Source: an uncultured Rhizobiaceae group bacterium
GTDB taxonomy: Bacteria > Pseudomonadota > Alphaproteobacteria > Rhizobiales > Rhizobiaceae
Assembly (NCBI GenBank): GCA_938010435.1
Contig: CALLUS010000014.1
Location: forward strand, 124,001-188,000
DNA: 64,000 bases
Direction of reading: 5' to 3'
The translations under genes were made by a program, and so were the position numbers. Positions 23,271 to 32,800 of this stretch are shown in pieces. The notes beneath the pieces were generated by a model. The model was given only the letters and a program-made list of their open reading frames with translations, did no database searches and was not told the DNA's origin. Position 1 is the first letter of the stretch; every line of letters begins with the position of its first letter.

Positions 23271-24176
23271 CTACTTCTTCTGCTCCGGTGATTTACCGTT
23301 AGCATCTTGAAAGAAGTTGAAGAACTCAGAGTTAGGTGAAAGAACCAAAGTTGTACCGGAATCTTTCAAAGCCGTTTGATACGCAATCATTGAGCGATAA
23401 AATGAAAAGAATTCAGGGTCTCTGTTGTAAGCGTCCGCAAAAATACGGTTTCGTTCACCTTCACCTTCACCACGCGTGATCTCCGCTTCACGCTGTGCTT
23501 CCGCTTTGATCTCCACAACCTGACGGTCAGCCGACGCACGAATACGTCGCGCCGCTTCCTGACCACGGGCCCGAAGACGCTCAGCTTCAGCATAACGTTC
23601 CGCTTTCATCCGCTCATAAGTCTGTTCTGAAACTTCACTGGTGAGATCGGTACGGCGAATACGCACATCCACGATTTCAATGCCAAGCTCTTGAGCTTCA
23701 GGACGAATTTGATCCCGAACTTCAAACATCATTTCAGAACGTTCTTCGGACAAAGCCGCCTCAAAACCACGCAAACCATACGTACGGCGCAAAGCAGAAT
23801 CTAAACGTGTACTCAACAGGCTTTCAGCTTGTTGCGTTGTGGCGCCCGGAACACGCTCACGGAATTTACGGGGGTCCGAAATCTTGTAAGTAAGGAATGC
23901 ACTCACATCATAAAACTTACCACCTTTAACCTGAACCGGATTGGAGGGATCAAAATCCAAACGCAACAGACGGTCTTCAACGATTTGCACCGTGTCAGCG
24001 CCCATGAACGTAAATGGGAGTTTGAAATAGAGACCGGGCTCTTTTTCAACTTTTTGAATTTCACCAAACCGCAAGACAATTGCTTGCTCACGTTCGTTGA
24101 CGATGAAGAATGAACTCCAAACAAACAACAGGACCAAAAGCGCAATAACGCCCAAAAAACCAAAACGATTAGACAT
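23271..24176 (-). CDS. hflC: Membrane protease modulator HflC
   Basis: The 301-residue SPFH/band-7 protein has an N-terminal membrane anchor (GVIALLVLLFVWSSFFIVNEREQAIVLRFGEI) and the band-7 domain, then a long coiled region rich in Arg/Glu (RMKAERYAEAERLRARGQEAARRIRA, REAEITRGEGEGERN). HflC pairs with HflK to form a large cage around FtsH in the inner membrane, restraining its proteolysis. Start and upstream stop share a base with hflK (24176), so the two are coupled. The length is near the usual 300-330 residues. Confidence 0.95.
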   Translation of the reverse strand: MSNRFGFLGVIALLVLLFVWSSFFIVNEREQAIVLRFGEIQKVEKEPGLYFKLPFTFMGADTVQIVEDRLLRLDFDPSNPVQVKGGKFYDVSAFLTYKISDPRKFRERVPGATTQQAESLLSTRLDSALRRTYGLRGFEAALSEERSEMMFEVRDQIRPEAQELGIEIVDVRIRRTDLTSEVSEQTYERMKAERYAEAERLRARGQEAARRIRASADRQVVEIKAEAQREAEITRGEGEGERNRIFADAYNRDPEFFSFYRSMIAYQTALKDSGTTLVLSPNSEFFNFFQDANGKSPEQKK

Positions 24177-25309
24177 TAGTTGTTTCCTCCTGTTGCGCGT
24201 TTTTGAATTTCAGGTAGCGGCAGATAGGGCACAACGCCTGTACCACCAGCACCATTGGCGCCACCATTCTCCATAATCACTTTGTTTGAGCCTTTCAAAA
24301 CGCCTTCCATTGTTTCCAAGAACAAACGTTTGCGGGTCACTTCAGGCGCTTTTGCATATTGTTCATAAACAGAGATAAAGCGTTGCGCTTCCCCCTCAGC
24401 TTCTTGAACAACGCGGCTTTTGTAAGCTGCCGCATCTTCGAGAATTTGAGCAGCTTCACCGCGAGCATCACCCAGTTGGGTATTTTGATACTTGTTGGCT
24501 TCTTCTTGGAACTGATCTTCATTCTGTTCCGCGCGCTGAACTTCATCGTACGCCTGCGCCACTTCATCAGGCGGAGCCGCGTCTTCGATTTTCAAACCAC
24601 GAATTGAGATACCAGCACCGTAACCGTCGAGTGTTCCTTGAACGATTTTCAAAACCGCTTGGGCAATGCCTTCACGGTCATCACGGAAAATATCTTGAGC
24701 AGGTCGGCGACCAACGATTTCGCGCATGGCGCTTTCGCTCACCTGAGCAACCATGCCCGCAGGATCGCTTACGTTGAACAAAAATTTCTTAGGGTCAGAG
24801 ACCGAATACAGAACGGTGAACGCCACATCCACGATGTTTTGGTCACCAGAAAGCATCAAACCTTGTTTGGAGCGGGAATTTGCTGATGAGCCAATATTGA
24901 TTTGATTTTCAACAATTTTGATTTTCTCAGCAGTTTCGACAGGCCAGAAGGCAAAGTGCAGACCGGCAGTCGCCACTTCATCCTTTGGAACACCAAAACG
25001 CGTTTCAACAGCGAGCTCATCCGCATCAACCTGATAAGCCGATGCTAAAACCCAAAGAGCAACACCAGCCAAAGCAATGAAACCAAGCCCTGCTGCGCCA
25101 AATCCGGCACCGCTGCCACCGCCGCCGCCTGGTAAAACATTTTTCAGCTTGTCCTGACCGCGCTTTAAAATTTCTTCCAAATCCGGTGGTTGTTGACCAC
25201 CTCCCCCTTGTGGGCGTTGTGGACCGCGAGGCCCCTGCCCCCAAGGGCCGCCGCCATTACCATTATTTCCACCGGGCTTACCGCCACCAGTTTGATTGCT
25301 CCAGGGCAT
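24176..25309 (-). CDS. hflK: Membrane protease modulator HflK
   Basis: A 377-residue partner of HflC. The N terminus is Gly/Pro/Gln-rich (MPWSNQTGGGKPGGNNGN, then GPQRPQGGGGQQPPDLEEIL), as is usual for HflK, followed by one membrane helix (GAAGLGFIALAGVALWVLASAYQV), the band-7/SPFH domain (DELAVETRFGVPKDEV) and a helical stretch with QFQEEANKYQNTQLGDARGEAAQILEDA. It assembles with HflC in the inner membrane, the bulk facing the periplasm. It heads the hflK-hflC-DUF2065 run. The 141 bases to folA contain no obvious gene. Confidence 0.95.
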   Translation of the reverse strand: MPWSNQTGGGKPGGNNGNGGGPWGQGPRGPQRPQGGGGQQPPDLEEILKRGQDKLKNVLPGGGGGSGAGFGAAGLGFIALAGVALWVLASAYQVDADELAVETRFGVPKDEVATAGLHFAFWPVETAEKIKIVENQINIGSSANSRSKQGLMLSGDQNIVDVAFTVLYSVSDPKKFLFNVSDPAGMVAQVSESAMREIVGRRPAQDIFRDDREGIAQAVLKIVQGTLDGYGAGISIRGLKIEDAAPPDEVAQAYDEVQRAEQNEDQFQEEANKYQNTQLGDARGEAAQILEDAAAYKSRVVQEAEGEAQRFISVYEQYAKAPEVTRKRLFLETMEGVLKGSNKVIMENGGANGAGGTGVVPYLPLPEIQKRATGGNN

Positions 25310-25450
25310 ATATTGTCCTTGTCTTAGCGTTGCGACGACCTCATCGAAACGACATGCTGGATAAGTGTTTATTCTTTATAGGGTTGCCGCATCACGCTTT
25401 CAACGAAAGATCGCAAGATTCATGACGTTTTGCGTGTTCCAAATGACGCA

Positions 25451-25963
25451 TCAACCACGTTTGTGGTAAATACTGTAACGTGTAGGTGCGCTATCACGTT
25501 CACCGACAGGAGTATCTTCATGGTTCATCTCTTGCCAAACAGCCATATCAATGTCGGGAAAATGGGTGTCACCTTCCGGCTGTGCTGCCACACGCGTCAC
25601 ATGTAAAACGTCAGCAGACGCAAGAGTTTTCGCATAAATTTGCCCGCCACCAACCACACAAATAGCTTCAGCATCATCAGCCAATGCAACCTGTTCCGCC
25701 ACCAACAATGCTTGCTCGGTCGATTGAACGGCAACAACGCCAGGCGATTGCCATTCAACATCCCGCGTCACAACAATAGACGTGCGACCGGGCAATGGTT
25801 TACCAATACTTTCAAACGTCTTCCGGCCCATAATCATGGGCTTACCCAATGTCAGCGCTTTAAAGCGTTTCAAATCTGTTGAAAGTCGCCATGGCATATC
25901 ACCATCCATGCCGATCACACCATTTTCAGCCGTCGCGACCACAATCCATACTGGAACGTTCAT
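25451..25963 (-). CDS. folA: Dihydrofolate reductase
   Basis: The 170-residue protein shows the DHFR core: [20 protein letters not shown] with the substrate-binding region and Asp/Trp of the active loop, then [23 protein letters not shown] (NADPH-binding), [12 protein letters not shown] and [26 protein letters not shown]. It reduces dihydrofolate to tetrahydrofolate with NADPH, regenerating the cofactor oxidised by thymidylate synthase. Its start overlaps the thyA stop by four bases, coupling the two functions of the thymidylate cycle. Confidence 0.96.
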   Translation of the reverse strand: MNVPVWIVVATAENGVIGMDGDMPWRLSTDLKRFKALTLGKPMIMGRKTFESIGKPLPGRTSIVVTRDVEWQSPGVVAVQSTEQALLVAEQVALADDAEAICVVGGGQIYAKTLASADVLHVTRVAAQPEGDTHFPDIDMAVWQEMNHEDTPVGERDSAPTRYSIYHKRG

Positions 25964-26754
25964 ACCGCGATTGCCGCTTTAATGGTTGGGTCAGCTTCAT
26001 ATCCATTGAGTACGAAATCATCGAATTTGAAGGCAAACAGATCGACCACACCCGGGTTTATGTCGAGTGTGGGAAGTGGTTTCGGCGTGCGGGTCAATTG
26101 CTCTTTGGCTTGATCGAAATGGTTGGAATACAAATGTGCGTCACCAAGCGTGTGTAAGAAATCACCCGGCTTCAATCCGCAAACCTGAGCCATCATCATG
26201 GTCAACAAGGCATAAGATGCGATGTTGAACGGCACACCAAGGAAAATATCACCTGATCTTTGATACAACTGGCACGACAGTTTCCCGTCCGACACATAAA
26301 ACTGAAACATCGTGTGGCATGGTGGCAAAGCCATTTCATCCACCAAAGCCGGATTCCAAGCCGTCACAATCAAACGTCGCGAATTCGGATTGGTTTTGAT
26401 TTGCTCAATCACATTGGCGATCTGATCAATAGTGCCACCATCCGGTTTTGGCCAAGAACGCCACTGAACCCCGTAAACAGGCCCAAGCTCACCATTCTCG
26501 TCAGCCCATTCATCCCAAATGGAAACGCCATTCTCTTTCAAATAGGCGATATTAGAACTGCCTTTCAAAAACCACAGTAATTCGTGAATGATCGATTTGA
26601 GATGTAGTTTTTTGGTCGTCAAAACCGGAAAGCCTCGCGACAAATCAAACCGCATCTGATGACCAAACACTGAGCGCGTACCCGTTCCGGTTCTGTCACC
26701 ACGATCAGAACCGTTCTCAAGAACATGGGCGAGAAGATTGAGATATTGTTTCAT
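25960..26754 (-). CDS. thyA: Thymidylate synthase ThyA
   Basis: A 264-residue enzyme starting [20 protein letters not shown]. It shows [19 protein letters not shown] (phosphate-binding), [20 protein letters not shown], the catalytic Cys in [15 protein letters not shown], and [20 protein letters not shown]. It converts dUMP to dTMP using methylene-tetrahydrofolate. The frame stays open to 27060 upstream, but that extension is basic, Cys/Arg-rich, unlike any ThyA, and runs into the divergent DUF2853 gene; the ATG at 26754 gives exactly the 264-residue E. coli-type length. Confidence 0.97.
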   Translation of the reverse strand: MKQYLNLLAHVLENGSDRGDRTGTGTRSVFGHQMRFDLSRGFPVLTTKKLHLKSIIHELLWFLKGSSNIAYLKENGVSIWDEWADENGELGPVYGVQWRSWPKPDGGTIDQIANVIEQIKTNPNSRRLIVTAWNPALVDEMALPPCHTMFQFYVSDGKLSCQLYQRSGDIFLGVPFNIASYALLTMMMAQVCGLKPGDFLHTLGDAHLYSNHFDQAKEQLTRTPKPLPTLDINPGVVDLFAFKFDDFVLNGYEADPTIKAAIAV

Positions 26755-26993
26755 GAAAAGCTCAAAACCACTGCAAAACGACAATGAATCAAATTGTCTG
26801 ATACGGTTCTCATAAAGCACCCTCATAAAACTCGTGCAAGAATTGCAAATTCTTCCACAGGTGACGATGGACGCACGCCAAAGAAAGTCGTAAAGATGGA
26901 TCGCAATCTTCCGTAGGGTAAATTGCGCCTGCGGAATTCCACAACTGCGCCAAGCATAATGCCGATAGCGCTTAGACGAAAGAAAGAAGCCCC

Positions 26994-27335
26994 ATGAGTA
27001 AACGCGACGATCTAATCGCCAAATACGCAGATGATTTGAAAAACAAATGCGGCATGTCACCTGACATGGACCTTTTGACCAAAGTAACTATCGGTTGCGG
27101 CCCATCCATCTACAATGCAGATGCGTCAACAGTATCCGGTTCTGACAAGTCAGAACTCGACACAGTGAAAAACAACTTCCTGATCAAAAAGCTTGGTTTG
27201 GGCGATGGTCCAAAGCTTGATGAAGCAATCGACGCTGTGATCACAACTTATGGCAAATCCGAGCGCAACAAATATCGCGCAGTTGTTTATTACATGCTGA
27301 CTAAACACTTCGGCAAAGAAAGCGTTTACGGCTAA
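26994..27335 (+). CDS. DUF2853-family protein (paralogue 1)
   Basis: The 113-residue soluble protein is a DUF2853 member: [22 protein letters not shown], then [21 protein letters not shown] and [22 protein letters not shown] second member lies on the opposite strand at 28033-28344 and shares the pattern SELD-V, KKLG and R-K-R-V-YY-L-KH. The family folds as a helical bundle (structural-genomics knowledge); function is not known. It is divergent from thyA with 239 bases between starts. Confidence 0.88.
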   Translation: MSKRDDLIAKYADDLKNKCGMSPDMDLLTKVTIGCGPSIYNADASTVSGSDKSELDTVKNNFLIKKLGLGDGPKLDEAIDAVITTYGKSERNKYRAVVYYMLTKHFGKESVYG

Positions 27336-27358
27336 GCCTTTACGCTAAAATGCTTTTC

Positions 27359-27386
27359 GTCATGCCGGACCAATGTTCGGCATGAC
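27359..27386. repeat. GTCATGCCG palindromic hairpin
   Basis: GTCATGCCG (27359-27367) and CGGCATGAC (27378-27386) pair perfectly around a 10-base loop. It lies between the convergent DUF2853 and YHS genes. There is no T-tract, so it looks more like one of the common GTCATGCC-type intergenic palindromes of proteobacteria than a terminator. Confidence 0.7.
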
Positions 27387-27406
27387 ATCTCAACAAACAA
27401 TTTGCG

Positions 27407-27883
27407 TTATTCGCTTTTGCTAAGAGCGATCCAATTCTTATCTCCGTCTTTGATATATTGAACCTTATCGCGTTCCCAGCGACTTTGAATATTCTTATCA
27501 TAGTTCAAATATAACTTTTTATCGACAACAGTGAAGGCGTCCGGCTCTGTTTTAGCCGTTGATCCGTTTGCAACTGCATAAGCACAGAAGCCGCCATACT
27601 GGGGGGCATATTTCTGCGGATTGGCAACAAACAAAGCTTTGTTTTCAGCAGACGCAAAACGCCATTCCACATCTTTCCATTTGTGTGAATGATCGCTGCT
27701 TCCCTCCACCGGTTTACCCTCAGTGATATAAGCAACAGTGTCGTATCCATTGATCGCAATACCTGGTGTGTTGCCCGTGAACACAGGCCCCGAAGCCAAG
27801 CTTTCGCGCGCTGTCCAAAAATAAGCCCCAACACCACCGGCTGCGATAACTGCTGCACCGGCAAGAAATCCGCGTCTGTTCAT
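27407..27883 (-). CDS. Tat-exported YHS-domain protein
   Basis: The 158-residue protein begins MNRRGFLAGAAVIAAGGVGAY, a twin-arginine-like signal. The YHS region shows AINGYDTVAYITEGKPVEGS, WRFASAENKALFVANPQKYAPQYGGFCAYAV and FTVVDKKLYLNYDKNIQSRWERD. YHS proteins are thought to bind metals; the exported form with GYD(T/P)V-Y is widespread in marine proteobacteria, and its role is not established. An ATG at 27910 would bury the signal behind nine residues, so the start at 27883 is used. It sits between the two DUF2853 paralogues. Confidence 0.85.
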   Translation of the reverse strand: MNRRGFLAGAAVIAAGGVGAYFWTARESLASGPVFTGNTPGIAINGYDTVAYITEGKPVEGSSDHSHKWKDVEWRFASAENKALFVANPQKYAPQYGGFCAYAVANGSTAKTEPDAFTVVDKKLYLNYDKNIQSRWERDKVQYIKDGDKNWIALSKSE

Positions 27884-27981
27884 ATCAATGTCCTCAAATC
27901 TGTTTCGCAAAGAATATAACTCATCAATTTATCATTTTCGAGATCAGCAACCTCACACCATTTCACATTCATGTGCATAGC

Positions 27982-28008
27982 AAAAAGGCGGCACTCTTAG
28001 CATCGCCT
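27982..28008 (-). terminator. Probable terminator of the second DUF2853 gene
   Basis: Minus-strand stem AGGCG (28008-28004) with CGCCT (27990-27986) followed by five T. The stem is short, so strength is uncertain. Confidence 0.55.
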
Positions 28009-28032
28009 CTTAAAATTTAGACCCAATGAACG

Positions 28033-28344
28033 TTACAGGTCACCGAGTTGACCATGGTGCTTTGCAACGAGGTAGTAAAAGGTCACACGCTGTTTGTTAC
28101 GGTCGCCTTTCATAGCTTCGCAAACTTTGCCGATCACATCATCGCAGGCAGATGCATCAGTCTGGCCAAGCTTCTTCATGGACCATTTCTCACGAACACG
28201 GTCCAATTCAGAAGTGTCAGAACATGACACCAACGACGAATCTTTCCCGCGCAGAGCAATTCCAAGATGTTTGACGATTTTTTCAACAACGCCAGAATCC
28301 GCGCCAGAATCATAACGTTTCACGTCATCAAGATATTCACTCAT
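28033..28344 (-). CDS. DUF2853-family protein (paralogue 2)
   Basis: This 103-residue protein starts MSEYLDDVKRYDSGADSG. It matches the DUF2853 pattern of its neighbour at 26994: SDTSELDRVREKWSMKKLGQ, then KGDRNKQRVTFYYLVAKHHGQ. Similarity is clear but moderate, so the duplication is old or one copy was acquired. GGGAGACTTATTCA before the ATG at 28344 is an acceptable ribosome-binding region; upstream in-frame starts to 28434 are unlikely because that part has no family similarity. Function unknown. It is divergent from ssrA. Confidence 0.85.
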   Translation of the reverse strand: MSEYLDDVKRYDSGADSGVVEKIVKHLGIALRGKDSSLVSCSDTSELDRVREKWSMKKLGQTDASACDDVIGKVCEAMKGDRNKQRVTFYYLVAKHHGQLGDL

Positions 28345-28477
28345 TGAATAAGTCTCCCAATTTTTCAGCCCAATTAAGTGGGCCATTTTCAGTTTGCCAA
28401 ACGCAAATCCCCACGTTTGAGCGTTTATGGGCACAATTTGGCAAACGCCTCATTTTTCCCCGAAACAAGTCTCGGCC

Positions 28478-28506
28478 TTTTCATTGTCGATTGCCAACCC
28501 TATATA
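28478..28506 (+). promoter_or_regulatory. Probable ssrA promoter
   Basis: TTTTCA (28478-28483) and TATATA (28501-28506) with 17-base spacing, followed by AGGGAG just before the tmRNA acceptor piece. The predicted start is near 28513. Confidence 0.55.
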
Positions 28507-28512
28507 GGGAGT

Positions 28513-28845
28513 GCCGGAGCAATCCGGATATGGTGATAAATGACCTGTGTAATAAGCCATTCGGACCCGGGGGCGGTACCCGGCGCCTCCACCAAGCTGC
28601 TTAAAACGCTGTTTTAAAGCGTCTTGGCGGGGGCGAAATAGGATCGACGAGGGTGTAAAGACTGCGTTTTCACTCGGCATGGTACCCACCGATATCGGGC
28701 CATTATAGTAGTTGCAAATGATAACAACTATGTGGAAGCACGCGTCGCTGCGTAAGCAGTGCCAAGTACTTCAATTTAACTCCTAGAGGTTCACACTTTT
28801 AGGCGGGGTCCGAAGGCACCTGGCAACAGAAGCCTTCACTTTTTA
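28513..28845 (+). ncRNA. ssrA: tmRNA, circularly permuted two-piece form
   Basis: tmRNA rescues stalled ribosomes and tags the nascent chain for proteolysis. The gene is permuted as in other alphaproteobacteria. The acceptor piece (about 28513-28594) comes first and ends with a T arm CCGGG-GGCGGTA-CCCGG, then CGCCTCC-ACCA. After a spacer (28595-28628) the coding piece starts GGGGGCGAAATAGGATCGAC at 28629; its GGGGGCG pairs with CGCCTCC to rebuild the acceptor stem. The tag frame begins at GCA 28714 and encodes ANDNNYVEARVAA before TAA (28753-28755). A GAAGGC/GCCTTC hairpin (28812-28837) and T run end it. The exact 5' end is inferred from the promoter. Confidence 0.93.
28812..28844 (+). terminator. 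Terminator of ssrA
   Basis: GAAGGC (28812-28817) pairs with GCCTTC (28832-28837), followed by ACTTTTT. Part of the stem may belong to the mature coding piece. Confidence 0.75.
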
Positions 28846-28941
28846 TCTGCATTTTTCAGGGGTTATTTGTGACGCACTGGTGCATGCAAGCACGTTCGTG
28901 CATATATTAACGTAACAATTGCAGAAGAACGTTCCAACACA

Positions 28942-29568
28942 ATGTCCGACACTACTGACAACACCGAACCCGAAGATTTAATCCGCTACGACATTTTGGC
29001 TCAAGAAGCCTTGCGCGGTGTGGTTAAAAAAGTGCTGCAAGAAGTGGCGCGTACAGGTTTGCCGGGTGAGCACCATTTCTACGTGACGTTCGACACAAAT
29101 TGGAACGGTGTTCGTATGTCGAGCCGGATGAAAGAGAAATACCCGGAAGAAATGACAATTGTGGTTCAACACCAGTTCTGGGATTTGGAAACAACAGATC
29201 ACGGTTTCTCAATAGGTCTGTCCTTCGACAATATCCCTGAAACCATGCTTGTTCCTTATTCAGCCATCCGTGGATTCTTTGACCCATCCGTTCAATTCGG
29301 CCTTCAGTTTGAAGCCGTGGATGAAGACGGTAAAGAGGTTTTACCGGAATTAGAGACGCTGGACACCGATGCTGGAGAAAATGTCAGCGCCCTTCCCGCA
29401 CCAGGAAAAAAGTCAAAAGCCAAAAAACCGGCGGCCAAAGCGAAAAAAGCAGACACCAAAACGGACGCTGAGAGCGCCGGTGAAAAATCTGATGCGCCGG
29501 AAGTTGAAGCGGAAGAAAACAGCGGCTCTGCAGATGTTGTCTCCCTTGACGCTTTCCGCAAAAAATAA
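28942..29568 (+). CDS. sspB: SspB-type ClpXP adaptor (alphaproteobacterial)
   Basis: The 208-residue protein has the SspB fold pattern of alphaproteobacteria: LIRYDILAQEALRGVVKKVLQEVARTG, HHFYVTFDTNWNGVRMSSRMKEKYPEEMTIVVQHQFWDL and FSIGLSFDNIPETMLVPYSAIRGFFDPSVQFGLQF. It is followed by an acidic/Lys-Ala-rich linker (KKSKAKKPAAKAKKADTKT) and the C-terminal tail DVVSLDAFRKK, the expected ClpX-docking peptide. SspB binds ssrA-tagged proteins and delivers them to ClpXP. Its direct neighbour upstream is ssrA itself, about 97 bases away, so the tag and its receptor are adjacent. The Lys/Ala linker is longer than in E. coli. Confidence 0.93.
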   Translation: MSDTTDNTEPEDLIRYDILAQEALRGVVKKVLQEVARTGLPGEHHFYVTFDTNWNGVRMSSRMKEKYPEEMTIVVQHQFWDLETTDHGFSIGLSFDNIPETMLVPYSAIRGFFDPSVQFGLQFEAVDEDGKEVLPELETLDTDAGENVSALPAPGKKSKAKKPAAKAKKADTKTDAESAGEKSDAPEVEAEENSGSADVVSLDAFRKK

Positions 29569-29582
29569 CCTGCGTTTTTGAG

Positions 29583-29804
29583 ATGAGAAAACACTCTATC
29601 TCAATCAACGGTCACTCCACATCCTTTTCTCTTGAAGACCCGTTCTGGAACTTACTCAAAGGTTTTGCCGCGAAAGACCAGCATTCGGTAGCGCGCGTGG
29701 TGACTAGAATTGACCGCGAACGGCCAGAAGGCACGAACCTTTCATCAGCGCTACGGCTTTATGTGTTGGACAGAGTATTGAAAGAAGGCGCTGCGCAAGA
29801 CTAA
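29583..29804 (+). CDS. Ribbon-helix-helix domain protein
   Basis: The 73-residue product reads MRKHSISINGHSTSFSLEDPFW followed by helical segments (NLLKGFAAKDQHSVARVVTRID, NLSSALRLYVLDRVLK). The beta strand HSISINGHSTSFSLED and two helices fit the ribbon-helix-helix fold of PF13467, small DNA-binding proteins common next to sspB in Rhizobiales. It begins 14 bases after sspB, so it is probably co-transcribed. No target is known. Confidence 0.8.
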   Translation: MRKHSISINGHSTSFSLEDPFWNLLKGFAAKDQHSVARVVTRIDRERPEGTNLSSALRLYVLDRVLKEGAAQD

Positions 29805-29815
29805 AGCAAGCAAGC

Positions 29816-32800
29816 TCAATTGTCCGTAGGGTCTTCATTCAACTGCTGCGGGTTGTCTTCAAAATTCAGCTGCAAACGTCGTGAAGCGCGATTGGCACGC
29901 TCTCGCAATGCATCAATCTTTTGTTGTTGTTCTGTCAAACGCTTGGCTTCCGCTACAGCTTCTTGTGCAGCTTTCTCAGCTTCAATCTGAGCTTTTTTCT
30001 GTTCTTCAAGCAGGCGCTTTATCTCATCATCCTTACGGCGCTTCTCTTCTTCTTTTTTCAGTTGTTCTAAACGTATTTTCTCCGCTTCCGCCGCACGTTG
30101 TGCCTCCTCACGCAACACATAGATACGGGCTGTTCTGGTGAGACGTTGACGTTCCAATATTTCAGCGCGTTGCGCCAAAAATTCACGCTCGCGACGTTCA
30201 CTCAGACGCAGCCCGAGATATGTTTGGAAAAATGTGGAATCTACAGAAATATCAAGTTTGTCGGCGGGGCCAGTGGCTGTGATATACAATTCGGGTTCAG
30301 CACCAGCTAACGCTTCAAGCCCGGCCGAATAACTCAGTCGCCCTTCAAACGCAGCCGTTTGGTCGTTAAAAACGTAACCGGCTTTACCTGTCAGTTTAAG
30401 ATTGTTGTTCGCCACTTCGATGGAATTTATACGCGCCTCACCATCAGCAACCGTATAGATAAATTCTCCTTGTCCAAATTCAAAGGACTTATGAAAAACG
30501 CCATCATCGATAATCCGACCAGCCGCAGCAACCAGTGATTTGTCCTCCAGCCCATCACTGGAAACCAGTATGGGACCGAATGCGCCAGAATTGACGCCAG
30601 AGATCGTCCCATCTGTTATTCGAATTTCACCGCCACCTGACAAACCATCGAGCAATTCATCCCGCATTGAATTGGCGCCATCGAAGTTGAATGAGATGTC
30701 TACTTTACCCGTCAGTTTTTGCGGAAGTCTGGTCAGCTTCATCAACTCTTGCGAATCCACCGACTTTAACTCCAAAGCACCATTTATTGTGGCCGCCCGT
30801 TCATTCTGGGCAATTGACAGTTTGCCCGTGAGTTGACCACCAAGCCAAGTCGCCTTCAAACCACTAAAACGCATATCTCCATCACGAAGCGCTAATGTTG
30901 CATGAGCATTTTGAACCGGCGGCCGTTCCCCAATGAAAAGACGTTCTGTTTTCAAGTCAATTTGTCCGTCCAACCCGGCCAAGAGAGACTTTGGCTTTAC
31001 ATCAGCTACAGCATCCACATCACCCGTATGAACCAAAAGACGAACAACATTCGCATCAAGATTATTCGCTGAAATCTCGCCTGACAAAACAGGGCGGGGC
31101 AATGTATTGGTTTGCAACACCAACTTGCCTTTCAACTCACCATCCGAAATTCGAGTATTCAGTTTATCGAACTCATAAGTGGCTCCGGAGATCAGCATTT
31201 GTGTTTCGAATTTAACCGACGCACCACTTCCGTACCCTGGTATTGGAAGACCTGACAGGAGAATCGCACTGTCGAGATCAGAGACTTCACCTGTTACCGA
31301 AAGAGTTCCATTTAACGATAGAGCGCCGTTGATCGTTTCCGGCTTTAACATTCCTGCTGCACTTATGTACCCGGATTTCAGGGTCAATGCAGATTCAGTT
31401 TCAAACCCGTTTGCCATATTCCCGCTGCCAGAGGCCCTAAAGGCCGCTCTGCCTGTCTGGTCTAAAGGAACAACAGGCACACCCAACTGCAACATCAATT
31501 GAGAAGCTTCAGGGTTTACCAAAACAAACTTGAACAATTGCTCTGACACCGGTTTTCCATCAGCAAGTGAGATGCCCGACAAGCTGGCGTTCACTTCACT
31601 CTCTCCACTTTTCCCTTCAAGTAAAAGCGACAAGCCATCGTCTTTTCCAGCTCCACTTAAAACGAAATTCAAATCAGTGTTTTCAGTCAATGCGGGATCG
31701 TTCTTCAATCTGATAAGGCCCGGCAAACCACCCAAACGTTGATTGACCAGAGCCAAAAACTGAGACGGGTTTTTTGATACAACTCGTCCATCAATTTTCC
31801 CCACAGGCGTGGAGAGCAAATCATCAACAGTGCCGGACACTGACAATTGAGCCCCCTCCAAATCACCAATCGTAATTTGTTCGATCTTGAGGGAATTGGA
31901 ACTACGTTCGAGTTTAGCCTGAACATTACGAGCCATCGCACCTGAAACGACCGCACGTTCTGCACTCAAATCCAAATCAATGTTCCGGGCAATCAATCCA
32001 CCATCAGCAGCATTACCTGTAATCAGTTTGGCCAAAGCATCAAGCTGATCAATATTGGCTTCATCGCCTTGCAATTTTAAAGATAATGTCTGTTCAGCGG
32101 TACCGTCCGCTTCATACAAAACACTGCCTCTCAGTGTATTACCATCCAAAACGAGCTCGAGATCATTTGTTTCGAACTGTTTGGGTGTGATGTTCACATT
32201 TCCTGAAAACCCCATGCCAGATATGTCTCGTATGATTTGTGAGGCTTCCACGCCCAACCACTTTGCAAGGCCGGACGGCTGGCGCGATGCCACCACCACA
32301 TCGCCTTGAAAGCTCACATCACTCAACACAGAAAGTCGGCCATCGGCCCGCAAGTCTGTTCGCCCCGGCATTTGAGCACTTAGATTTCCAACCTGCCAGC
32401 CGTCATCGCCTTCAAGAGGGCTAAGGTCCACCCCAACGTCGCGAATGACCGTATCTCCGGCTACAACAGCAGGTAAAAACAAACTCAACGTGCTGTTCTC
32501 TGGCATTTTTGGAACTTGTTTTAGAAAAACCATTGCGGAAGCAAGGCGCGCTTTCAATCCGCTATCGGCGCTCGTTCCTTTCGCAGCTTGGGTGTCTCCA
32601 AATCGCTTAAGATCAATCTGCTGCCCCTCAGCATTTGCCCGCATTGATAATATTTCGTCAATGCGGACGTCTGCCGATCCCGTCAATGTATAAGGGTCAT
32701 CATTCGATCCAATATCCATCTTAAACGCCGGAAAACTGGCCCCGGATGTAGTCAATTGCAAATCACTCTCCAGTCGCATGGCAAGTGCGCTCTCCGCACT

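Noticed and set aside
26755-27060. N-terminal extension of the ThyA frame (366 residues in total)
   Set aside because: The added part is Cys/Arg-rich with no similarity to thymidylate synthase and overlaps the divergent DUF2853 gene; the internal ATG gives the canonical 264 residues.
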